From positions 1 to 5,099 of the forward strand of contig WFOX01000173.1 in NCBI GenBank assembly GCA_015487905.1: a DNA stretch of 5,099 nucleotides. Direction: 5' to 3'. Shown here in pieces: positions 1-5,099 of this stretch (the first letter of the stretch is position 1; every line of letters starts with the position of its first letter). The notes below the pieces were generated by a model. It was not told the DNA's origin. It did no database searches and saw only the letters and a program-made list of their open reading frames with translations. The position numbers were made by a program, and so were the translations under genes. This stretch comes from Mariprofundales bacterium (GTDB lineage: Bacteria > Pseudomonadota > Zetaproteobacteria > Mariprofundales > S012-25).

Positions 1-710
1 AGCGCATGCGAGTGCGCGCTTGCTTCCGCAACGACGAGCGCATCGGCAAATGCAGCGAGCAACTGCGCGCGCCGCGCATAGGCGGCCTTGCTTGCATGCA
101 CATGCGGCGCAAGCTCCGAGACGACCGCGCCGCCGGCTGCAAGCAAAGACCTCGCCGTGCGCGCAGCGCTCGCCGAAAGCGCCTTCAGCCCGCTTGCCGC
201 GATCCCAAGGCACGCGCCTTGGGTCTCCCATGCGCCTTCCAGCGCCGCGCAATCGGCGGCGCCCTCCAACCCCGCGCACACGCAAGCGCCTGCGCGCGCC
301 CAATACCTTCCCCAAGCGCGCAGCACATGCTGCGTCTCCGCAAGCGCGCGGCGGCTGCCTGTCACGCCGATGCGCGGCATTCGTTGCAGCACTGCCCGGG
401 CGCCAAGCCCGAACAACGCAAGCGGCGCCGCCGGCAACATCTCTAACGCTTGGGGCCACTCCGGATCTGCGGGGGTCAGCACAAAGCCTTGCCCCGCCAT
501 GCTTTGCGTAAGCTTTTCGGCTTCGGCCTCAGCCGCAGCAAGCGGCTTGCGCAACCATCCTGGGGGATCGCGCACAAGGGCCTCGGCGCCGCCTGCCTTG
601 CGGATCAGCCGCCGCGCCCGCGCAGGCCCCAATCCCGGAGCAAGCGCGAGCAAAAGCCAGGCGCGATGTGCGAAAGGATCAGCGGGCGGCGACGCTGCGC
701 ACGATGTCAC
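1..710 (-). CDS. dprA: DprA-like DNA-processing protein, C-terminus cut by window edge
   Basis: DprA (Smf) binds incoming single-stranded DNA in the cytoplasm and loads RecA during natural transformation. I read 236 open codons from a GTG at 708-710 to the left edge. Residues ~15-50 form a helical N-terminal region (LALAPGLGPARARRLIRKAG) resembling the SAM/HhH-like start of DprA. Residues ~76-103 resemble the segment before the Rossmann fold (DPEWPQALEMLPAAPLALFG). The fold itself starts at ~113 with RIGVTGSRRA, the usual (V)GSR element. C145-D153 (CAGLEGAAD) stands where SGLARGID is usual, and Y211-L218 (YARRAQLL) where FPRRNRII is usual; a VVAEA strand end follows. The family call rests on this order of motifs and on the LysM neighbour; several conserved residues are replaced, so activity is uncertain. 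The GTG lies inside the end of the LysM gene (32-nt overlap), with a GGAG 13 nt upstream; no in-frame ATG lies near. Very Ala-rich. Confidence 0.75.
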   Translation of the reverse strand, partial: MTSCAASPPADPFAHRAWLLLALAPGLGPARARRLIRKAGGAEALVRDPPGWLRKPLAAAEAEAEKLTQSMAGQGFVLTPADPEWPQALEMLPAAPLALFGLGARAVLQRMPRIGVTGSRRALAETQHVLRAWGRYWARAGACVCAGLEGAADCAALEGAWETQGACLGIAASGLKALSASAARTARSLLAAGGAVVSELAPHVHASKAAYARRAQLLAAFADALVVAEASAHSHA

Positions 711-1716
711 CGACGTGCAACGGCTCCAATGAGTCCGTGACGATCGCGATGGAGGCGCGCCGTTGCGGCACGAGCACCATCACCTCGGCGATCTTCTCCT
801 CGGGAAGCTGCACCTCTTTTTCGCTGCGCACATCCTCCACCTTGCGCCCACGCCGATACACGGCAAGCACCGTGCCAGGCGCAAGCCCCGCGTCCAAGCC
901 GAGATCCACGCCGATGACTTGGTTTTGGCCGGCCTCGGTGGCCTCATCGCGGATGTAAAGCACGCGGCCTTCCACATGCCGCGCCAAAAAGCGCGGCTCC
1001 AAGCGCGGCACCACGGGGTGGGCGGGCTGCAAACGATCGCCGCGCGCGATCTCGGCGAAGGATTCCACGATGCGCGCATGCCAGATCCCGTCGCGCGTGC
1101 GATCCAAAAGCTTGGCACGCCCCAAATGGATCACGAGCACGCCCACAGGCTTGTGCGTTTCGGGATGATACAGCGTGCGGCTCGGCCGGAAGATGTCCAT
1201 GAGCATGCCGGGCTTGGCGGGACGGGCAAGCCGCACATAGATGAGATCGCCTGCCCCGAAATGAATCCGCTCATCCTTGCCTTCCAGCACATAGCCCGCA
1301 GCAGCAAGCTCCTCCGCCGAGAGGATGAAGTCCTGGCGCTGCATCGCGGCCACCATCAATGCGCGCTGCACAGGCTTTTCCAAGCGCTGCACGGGCTTTA
1401 CGACAACCTTGGGTCGCAGACGCTCTATGCGCAAGCGCACGGTCTCCTTGCCGCCCTTGCGCACGGTCTCAAGCACGATGCGCTGCCCGGGATAGATGAG
1501 ATCCGGATTCGTGATGTAAAGGTTGCGCTCCCAAATCTTGATCCATTTGTGCGGATCCTTGAAAAAGCGCGCCGCGATGTCCCAAAGCGTGTCGCCGGGT
1601 TTTACGATATACACGCGCGGGGCATCGGGCCGCAGGTCGTCTTTCGTGGGCATCGCAAGCTCGTCCGCCTGCGCAAGCCCCGCAACGAACAACCCCACGA
1701 GCCAAAGCGCGCGCAT
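679..1716 (-). CDS. Exported LysM peptidoglycan-binding protein
   Basis: This is a 345-residue secreted protein that probably binds peptidoglycan in the periplasm. I chose the ATG at 1714-1716 rather than the upstream GTG at 1732-1734. The ATG has a GGGAGG ribosome-binding site 7 nt upstream and begins directly with a signal peptide: MRALWLVGLFVAGLAQA, with a likely cleavage after A17. One LysM domain covers about residues 35-82 and has the family pattern: YIVKPGDTLWDIAARFF at the start, a WIKIWERN helix, NPDLIYPGQRI at the end. The remaining ~260 residues have no catalytic motif I recognise; late blocks such as GLDAGLAPGTVLAVYRRG (~273-290) look like repeated beta-rich modules. LysM proteins of this size lie directly upstream of dprA in many betaproteobacteria, and the same order is seen here. 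The gene starts 4 nt after plsY and overlaps the dprA start by 32 nt, so coupling on both sides is likely. Confidence 0.88.
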   Translation of the reverse strand: MRALWLVGLFVAGLAQADELAMPTKDDLRPDAPRVYIVKPGDTLWDIAARFFKDPHKWIKIWERNLYITNPDLIYPGQRIVLETVRKGGKETVRLRIERLRPKVVVKPVQRLEKPVQRALMVAAMQRQDFILSAEELAAAGYVLEGKDERIHFGAGDLIYVRLARPAKPGMLMDIFRPSRTLYHPETHKPVGVLVIHLGRAKLLDRTRDGIWHARIVESFAEIARGDRLQPAHPVVPRLEPRFLARHVEGRVLYIRDEATEAGQNQVIGVDLGLDAGLAPGTVLAVYRRGRKVEDVRSEKEVQLPEEKIAEVMVLVPQRRASIAIVTDSLEPLHVGDIVRSVAAR

Positions 1717-1720
1717 GACT

Positions 1721-2380
1721 TCACCTCCCGGCACGGCCTCGTTGAACTATGGACGAGCTTTGCTGCCTGCGCAACTCGTCCTCGCGCGCGCGCCGATCCG
1801 CATCCACGCTGGGCTCCTCTCCGCGCGCAAGCCGCGCGATGTTGTCGCGATGGCGCCAAGTGGAAAGCACGGCAATGCCAGCAAGCAACGCGATCGCTTG
1901 CCATGAGGCGCCAAACAACCACCCCAGCACGGGAAGAAGCCACGCGGCGGCAAGCGAAGCCACGGACACATAGCGCACGAGCTTGAGCACCAAAAGCCAA
2001 ACGGCGAACGCAAGCGCCGCGATGGCCGGCGCCCATGGCGCCACAACGCCGAACATCGTCGCAATCCCCTTGCCGCCGCGAAAGCGCAGCCAAATCGGAA
2101 ACAGGTGCCCCAAATAGGCGCCTGCGGCTGCGGCGATCCACGCCTGCTCCCCTTTCGCAAGCGCAAGCCAAGCAGGAACCGCCCCTTTGGCGATATCGGC
2201 GACAAGCGTAAGCCCGCCCACAAGCCGACCGCCCGTGCGCAAGGCGTTCGTGGCACCGATGTTGCCGCTTCCCACCGTGCGCGGATCGCGGCCAGCGATG
2301 AGGCGGCTGAAGATGACCCCGAACGGAATGGAGCCCAAAAGATAGCCCAGCCCTGCAAAGGCCCAGACGGACGCGGTCAA
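1721..2380 (-). CDS. plsY: Acyl-phosphate:glycerol-3-phosphate acyltransferase PlsY
   Basis: PlsY is an integral membrane enzyme that transfers the acyl group of acyl-phosphate to glycerol-3-phosphate, giving lysophosphatidic acid, the first committed step of phospholipid synthesis with PlsX. I start it at a TTG (2378-2380) instead of the longer open frame from 2446. The TTG has GAGGAG 5 nt upstream, overlaps the stop of the SDR gene by four bases (TTGA), and gives a family-like N-terminus (MTASVWAFAGLGYLLGSIPF). Length is 219 residues. All three conserved cytoplasmic motifs are present: GSGNIGATNALRTGG (~37-51), GHLFPIWLRFRGGKG (~91-105) and WRHRDNIARLARGEE (~175-189). Hydrophobic segments lie around 5-25, 55-75, 80-98, 110-135 and 137-173. 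The hydrophilic tail after the last motif (~190-219, Arg- and Gln-rich) is somewhat longer than usual. Identity is secure; only the start is inferred. Confidence 0.95.
   Translation of the reverse strand: MTASVWAFAGLGYLLGSIPFGVIFSRLIAGRDPRTVGSGNIGATNALRTGGRLVGGLTLVADIAKGAVPAWLALAKGEQAWIAAAAGAYLGHLFPIWLRFRGGKGIATMFGVVAPWAPAIAALAFAVWLLVLKLVRYVSVASLAAAWLLPVLGWLFGASWQAIALLAGIAVLSTWRHRDNIARLARGEEPSVDADRRAREDELRRQQSSSIVQRGRAGR
1724..1729 (-). promoter_or_regulatory. Ribosome-binding site that fixes the LysM ATG start
   Basis: GGGAGG encodes the end of PlsY (Gly-Arg, followed at once by the TGA stop) and stands 7 nt before the ATG at 1714-1716. It selects this ATG, which begins the signal peptide, over the GTG at 1732-1734. 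Confidence 0.8.
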
Positions 2381-3363
2381 GCGTGCTCCTCTTCGCCTGT
2401 GCCCATAAGGCTCGTGCGGTAAAGCCGACGCGAACGATTGAGCCAATCCTGCACGAGCGCGGCCTGCGGCCCATGAATGAAGCGCGGCAAAATCTCTTCC
2501 AAGCGCGCAGGCTCACCGAACTGGGACGGAAACGGCTCGCCCTTGGGAACACTTCCATGCCGCAGCAGCAAAAGCTGCTCCCGCGTCAAAGGCGGCACGG
2601 GAAACCACTCCCCCAACCGCGCCATGAGATCGGCAAGCCCGCTCGGCACCTCCCAAACGGGCTTGCGCCAACCGAGCGTCTTGAGCATAAGCTCCGCAAG
2701 CTCGCGCATCGTATAGGTCTTGGGCCCGGCAAGCGTGAAGGTCTCGCCGATTGCGCGCGGATCCTCCAAGCTCATCGCCAGCGCGCGCGCCACATCGCGC
2801 ACCCACACCGGCGCAAGCCGCGCTTGAGGTTCAATCACGGGCACGAACGGAAGCCTTTTCGCCCAGCGTTTGAGCGGCGTAAACAGCCCATCGCCCGCGC
2901 CCACAACCACGCTTGGGCGCATGATCGTCCACTCAAGCCCGCTTGCGCGCACGCGCGCCTCACCCTCGGCCTTCGTCTTGGCATAGCGCGAGTCCGGCAC
3001 CTCGCCTGCGGCAAGCGCGCTTACATGCACAAGCCGCCGCACGCCCAGCTTGCGCATGGCTTCTATCGTGTGCTCCACGCCGCGCACATGCACGGCCTCA
3101 AAGGTTTGCTGACCTTTTTCGTAAAGAATCCCGGCGAGATAGACGACGGCCTCCACCCCTTGCAAAAGGGCTTCCAAGCCTTTTCCCGTGGCTGCATTGA
3201 CGGCGCGAATGCGCGTTTGATGGATCAAAAGCTCGCGCGCGCGATGCGGCCTGCGGCACCCCACATGCACGCGCCAGCCGCGGCGGGTGAGCGCATGCAC
3301 AAGCTCATGGCCGATGAAGCCGCTTCCGCCGATCACCGCCACGCGTCGCAAACCCGGCATCAT
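2377..3363 (-). CDS. NDUFA9-type atypical SDR, NAD(P)-binding
   Basis: A 328-residue extended/atypical short-chain dehydrogenase of the complex I NDUFA9-subunit-like family; mitochondrial NDUFA9 binds NADPH at the edge of complex I, but the role of the bacterial stand-alone proteins is not settled. The Rossmann fold opens with VAVIGGSGFIG (glycines 12, 15, 18). It continues with VVYLAGIL (~73-80), the strand LVHVSALAA with S115, and a YAKTK element giving Y127 and K131 of the YxxxK pair. MRPSVVVGAGDGLF (~148-161) and the later APVWVRDVARAL (~184-195) are typical of the NDUFA9/TMEM family branch. No membrane segment is evident. The start is the first of two adjacent ATGs, 8 nt after GGGAGG (3372-3377). 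It follows the AI-2E gene by 26 nt and its stop overlaps the plsY start. Substrate unknown; other NmrA/sugar-epimerase-like SDR roles cannot be excluded. Confidence 0.87.
   Translation of the reverse strand: MMPGLRRVAVIGGSGFIGHELVHALTRRGWRVHVGCRRPHRARELLIHQTRIRAVNAATGKGLEALLQGVEAVVYLAGILYEKGQQTFEAVHVRGVEHTIEAMRKLGVRRLVHVSALAAGEVPDSRYAKTKAEGEARVRASGLEWTIMRPSVVVGAGDGLFTPLKRWAKRLPFVPVIEPQARLAPVWVRDVARALAMSLEDPRAIGETFTLAGPKTYTMRELAELMLKTLGWRKPVWEVPSGLADLMARLGEWFPVPPLTREQLLLLRHGSVPKGEPFPSQFGEPARLEEILPRFIHGPQAALVQDWLNRSRRLYRTSLMGTGEEEHA
2386..2391 (-). promoter_or_regulatory. Ribosome-binding site that fixes the plsY TTG start
   Basis: GAGGAG lies 5 nt upstream of the TTG at 2378-2380, inside the last codons of the SDR gene (encoding Glu-Glu). 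It supports the TTG over the longer frame from 2446, which would place 66 extra bases of non-family sequence inside the SDR gene. Confidence 0.7.
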
Positions 3364-3389
3364 ACCCTTCGCCTCCCTTGGATTCGTTG

Positions 3390-4454
3390 CTAAGTCTTCG
3401 GCGAGCTTCGCTCGGAATCAATCGCGCGATTGTGCGCAAGCACGACCCGCCGCGGCTCGGGATCCGGCCCCAACAGCACGGCAAGCCAGCGCGTGCGCGG
3501 ATCAGCCTCCAGCGCAATCCGAACGATCATCGTAAGCGGCGCGGACAACAGCATGCCCACAGGCCCAAGCACCCAGCCCCAAAAGCCCAACGAAACAAAG
3601 ACCACGAGTGCCGATAGCCCCACGCTGCGGCCCAAAAGCCGCGGCTCCACGATGCCGCCGAGCACGAGGTTGATGAGCAAATATCCCATCGCTACAAGCA
3701 GCGCGGATAGCCACGAGTGCTGCACGATCGCAAGCAGCAGGGGCGGAATCGCGGCAATGACCGAGCCGATGTTCGGCACGAAGTTGAGCAAAAAGGCCAC
3801 AAGCCCCCAAAGCAGCGGAAAATCCACATGCAAAAGCGCAAGCCAAGCCGCAGCGAGCACGCCCGTGGCAAGGCTGATCCATGTCTTGACCACAAGATAA
3901 CGCTTGACGCTTTCCAGCACGCGCACGAGATGCCGCTCATCCGGCGCGTGCTCGCCAAGCGCACGCCACTTGTGCGGCAGCGCCACGAACTCAAACAGCA
4001 AAAACACGACCGTAAAAACGATGAGGAATGTGCTTGTGAGCACGCCCCCCAAGCCCGCCATGAAATCCGCAGCCCACTTCAACGCCACGGCCGGATCCAA
4101 AAGATCGCCCAGCGCCTGCGGCTCCGGCACAAGCCCCCAGCTTGCGATTTGATCCAACACCCCGGCAAGCCGCTCGCGCAAGCCTTGCTCATACACGGGC
4201 AAGCGCGCACTGAACGCCGCAGCGGTTTTGCCAAGAAACGCCCCAACAGCCGAGATCAATGCAAGCAAGCCCAGCGCAATGCCGCCAATCGCCACGGCCG
4301 GGCGCACGCGATGCGCAAGCAGCCACCAAAGCGCCGGCAAACACGCAACAGCCACGAACAGCGCGAGCAAAAACGGCGCAAGCAAGGGCTTGGCCGCCCG
4401 CATGCCGGCCACAATCACGACGAACGCGGCCATGTAGATGAGAAACATGCGCAT
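3390..4454 (-). CDS. AI-2E/PerM family (UPF0118) membrane transporter
   Basis: A 354-residue polytopic inner-membrane protein of the AI-2E transporter (PerM/TqsA/YdiK) superfamily. Members have been linked to autoinducer-2 export and to Na+/H+ antiport; which applies here cannot be read from sequence. Hydrophobic pairs lie at ~5-45 and ~52-75, then a large loop (~78-135), then segments at ~138-158, 195-212, 214-245, 247-268 and 279-315. The family signature is clear: FLLNFVPNIGSVIAAIPP (221-238) and GGIVEPRLLGRSVGLSALVV (267-286), followed by GFWGWVLGPVGMLLSAPLT. The C-terminal ~40 residues are hydrophilic. The ATG at 4454 is followed by a second ATG two codons later; neither has a good Shine-Dalgarno sequence, and an in-frame stop upstream (TGA at the end of GAATGA, near 4512) excludes a longer form with a common start codon. 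It is the first gene after the terminator at 4481-4510 and heads the five-gene cluster. Confidence 0.93.
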   Translation of the reverse strand: MRMFLIYMAAFVVIVAGMRAAKPLLAPFLLALFVAVACLPALWWLLAHRVRPAVAIGGIALGLLALISAVGAFLGKTAAAFSARLPVYEQGLRERLAGVLDQIASWGLVPEPQALGDLLDPAVALKWAADFMAGLGGVLTSTFLIVFTVVFLLFEFVALPHKWRALGEHAPDERHLVRVLESVKRYLVVKTWISLATGVLAAAWLALLHVDFPLLWGLVAFLLNFVPNIGSVIAAIPPLLLAIVQHSWLSALLVAMGYLLINLVLGGIVEPRLLGRSVGLSALVVFVSLGFWGWVLGPVGMLLSAPLTMIVRIALEADPRTRWLAVLLGPDPEPRRVVLAHNRAIDSERSSPKT

Positions 4455-4480
4455 GCGCGCGAAGATGCCGCCGAAGAGGC

Positions 4481-4510
4481 GAAAACGAAAGGGGCGGCCT
4501 GCGCCGCCCC
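4481..4510 (-). terminator. Rho-independent terminator after the DUF2892 gene
   Basis: On the minus strand a perfect 8-bp GC stem (GGGGCGGC / GCCGCCCC, plus-strand arms 4503-4510 and 4491-4498) encloses a GCAG loop and is followed by TTTCGTTTTC. It lies 21 nt after the DUF2892 stop codon, as expected for its terminator. It leaves only 26 nt before the AI-2E start codon. The interrupted T tract may allow some read-through. Confidence 0.8.
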
Positions 4511-4531
4511 CTCATTCGGCTTGCTTTTGCC

Positions 4532-4750
4532 TTAGTCCTTCTTCGCTGTGCTGATGCCAAGCGGCAGATACAAGGGGCAGAAGCGGATCAAGGCCGTGCC
4601 GAAAAGCACAAGCCCCACAACCAGCATCGCCCATGCGGCGCCTGAGCTTACGGCCAGCTTGCCGGCAAGCCCTGCGCCGCCTGCCGCTGCAAGCACAACG
4701 CCCAAAACCGCACGCAACGCGCGATCCACACCACCGACATTCGCTTTCAT
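4532..4750 (-). CDS. DUF2892 small inner-membrane protein
   Basis: A complete 72-residue protein of the DUF2892 (YgaP-like transmembrane domain) family. The family pattern is visible from end to end: an N-terminal MKANVGGVDRALRAVLGVVL, two hydrophobic helices (~12-30 and ~35-55), and the hallmark FCPLYLPLGIS (57-67) with its conserved Cys-Pro-Leu-Tyr, then a short charged tail. In E. coli YgaP this domain anchors a rhodanese that handles sulfur; here it stands alone, and its function is unknown. The start ATG has AAGGAGG (4757-4763) 6 nt upstream, an excellent ribosome-binding site. It is the only gene between the Crp/Fnr regulator and the terminator at 4481-4510, so it is probably a monocistronic unit, or the tail of the regulator's transcript. 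Pairing of DUF2892 proteins with Crp/Fnr regulators suggests redox or sulfur-linked control, which is inference. Confidence 0.88.
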   Translation of the reverse strand: MKANVGGVDRALRAVLGVVLAAAGGAGLAGKLAVSSGAAWAMLVVGLVLFGTALIRFCPLYLPLGISTAKKD

Positions 4751-4773
4751 GGCATGCCTCCTTCCTTGGGATC

Positions 4774-4821
4774 TGTTCTAATCATAGGGATGAGCCAAGC
4801 AAAAGACCGTGAAAAGATCAC
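4774..4821 (-). promoter_or_regulatory. Candidate Crp/Fnr-type activated promoter for DUF2892
   Basis: Between the regulator stop and the DUF2892 start, the minus strand carries TATGAT (4786-4781), a near-consensus -10 element, with a predicted start near 4774 and no matching -35. Upstream lies GTGA-TCTTT-TCAC (4821-4809), centred about -41 from that predicted start, the position of class II Crp/Fnr sites. The half-sites match Crp-type GTGA/TCAC but the spacer is 5 nt, not the usual 6. The site is therefore suggestive only. Confidence 0.35.
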
Positions 4822-5099
4822 CTAAAAGCCGTCTTCGGCAAAGCGGCGCAGCGCCTCCTCGTTCAAGATGCGCAAATGCCCGCGCCCGAGCATCACCCAA
4901 CCCTTGCGTTCAAAGCTTTTGAGTGCGCGGCTTACGGATTCGCGCGCTGCCCCGATCTCTTCCGCAAGCGCCTGATGGGTGGCGCGCAGCTCCCCGCTTG
5001 CATCCGCAAGCGCAAGCAAGCGCTCGGCAAGCCTGCGGCTTGCGGGCCGATAGGCCACATCCTCCACAAGCCCGAGCAATGCGCGCAAGCGCCGATCCA
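4822..5099 (-). CDS. Crp/Fnr-family transcription regulator, C-terminal part
   Basis: The last 91 residues of a Crp/Fnr-type regulator; the start and the whole cyclic-nucleotide-binding-like sensor domain lie beyond the right edge. The open frame continues to the edge without a stop, so an internal TTG at 5086-5088 is not the start. Visible in order are the end of the dimerisation helix (RALLGLVEDVAYRPASRRLA) and the Crp-type winged helix-turn-helix. That domain has ATHQALAEEIGAARESVSRA, whose R-E-x-V-x-R recognition helix is the family hallmark, then the wing (GWVMLGRGHLRIL) and a short C-terminal helix ending in RRFAEDGF. Whether the sensor binds cAMP, an Fe-S cluster or heme cannot be seen, since those residues are outside the window. 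It lies 71 nt upstream of the DUF2892 gene and may control the promoter between them. Confidence 0.92.
   Translation of the reverse strand, partial: DRRLRALLGLVEDVAYRPASRRLAERLLALADASGELRATHQALAEEIGAARESVSRALKSFERKGWVMLGRGHLRILNEEALRRFAEDGF

Noticed and set aside
88..732. 214-codon plus-strand open frame at the left end
   Set aside because: It lies antisense to the DprA-like frame, which shows ordered family motifs; the plus product shows none.
1732..1734. GTG at 1732-1734 as the LysM start
   Set aside because: It would add six residues before the signal peptide and has no ribosome-binding site of its own; the ATG at 1714-1716 is perfectly spaced from GGGAGG.
763..1986. 407-codon open frame on the plus strand, antisense to LysM and plsY
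   Set aside because: Its product is His/Arg/Ala-rich with no domain pattern, and it mirrors two genes with strong family motifs on the other strand. High GC and codon bias make such antisense frames common.
1602..2558. 318-codon minus-strand open frame overlapping plsY in another frame
   Set aside because: It is an Arg/Cys/Ala-rich out-of-frame shadow, while the plsY frame holds all three PlsY motifs.
2383..3393. 336-codon plus-strand open frame spanning the whole SDR gene
   Set aside because: It is a mirror of the SDR coding sequence with low-complexity basic composition and no recognisable domain.
3717..4535. 272-codon plus-strand open frame antisense to the AI-2E gene
   Set aside because: The product is Lys/Arg/Gln/His-rich shadow sequence; the minus strand has a clear membrane-protein family match.
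4824..4839. GCCG-AAGA-CGGC followed by TTTT at the end of the Crp/Fnr gene, as a possible terminator
   Set aside because: The stem is only 4 bp and lies inside the last codons with a four-T run; too weak to call.
1..5099. CRISPR arrays, tRNA or rRNA genes, insertion sequences, and toxin-antitoxin or phage-defence modules
   Set aside because: No direct repeats with spacers, cloverleaf elements, transposase motifs or recognisable defence domains were seen on either strand.

Overview
The window is a GC-rich (about 64% by eye), tightly packed piece of proteobacterial chromosome. Every gene I can support lies on the minus strand, so transcription runs from the right edge to the left. The gene set (Crp/Fnr regulator, NDUFA9-type SDR, PlsY, and a LysM protein directly upstream of DprA) fits a beta- or related proteobacterium. 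The LysM-DprA adjacency is familiar from betaproteobacteria, but the exact genus cannot be read from the sequence.

In transcription order the window holds: (1) the C-terminal half of a Crp/Fnr-family regulator, cut by the right edge; (2) a short intergenic region with an imperfect GTGA-N5-TCAC palindrome and a TATGAT -10 element, spaced like an activator-dependent promoter; (3) a 72-residue DUF2892 membrane protein followed by a clear intrinsic terminator; (4) a five-gene, apparently co-transcribed cluster: AI-2E/PerM-family membrane protein, NDUFA9-type NAD(P)-binding SDR, plsY (acyl-phosphate:glycerol-3-phosphate acyltransferase), an exported LysM protein, and a DprA-like gene cut by the left edge.

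Within the cluster the spacings are 26 nt (AI-2E to SDR), a 4-nt TTGA stop/start overlap (SDR to plsY), 4 nt (plsY to LysM) and a 32-nt overlap (LysM to dprA). Translational coupling is therefore likely. The products combine membrane-lipid synthesis, envelope functions and DNA processing, which looks like a housekeeping cluster rather than a mobile or defence island. Three start codons were reassigned from the longest open frame: TTG for plsY, an internal ATG for LysM and GTG for dprA.

The most unusual signal is not a gene. The hexamer GCAAGC/GCTTGC occurs about 57 times by hand count, where roughly 3-4 would be expected from base composition. It occurs in several reading frames, in both orientations and in at least one intergenic spot. 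The second point of interest is the DprA-like protein, which keeps the GSR element but has lost several residues of the canonical DprA motifs. I saw no CRISPR array, RNA gene, insertion sequence or new defence system.
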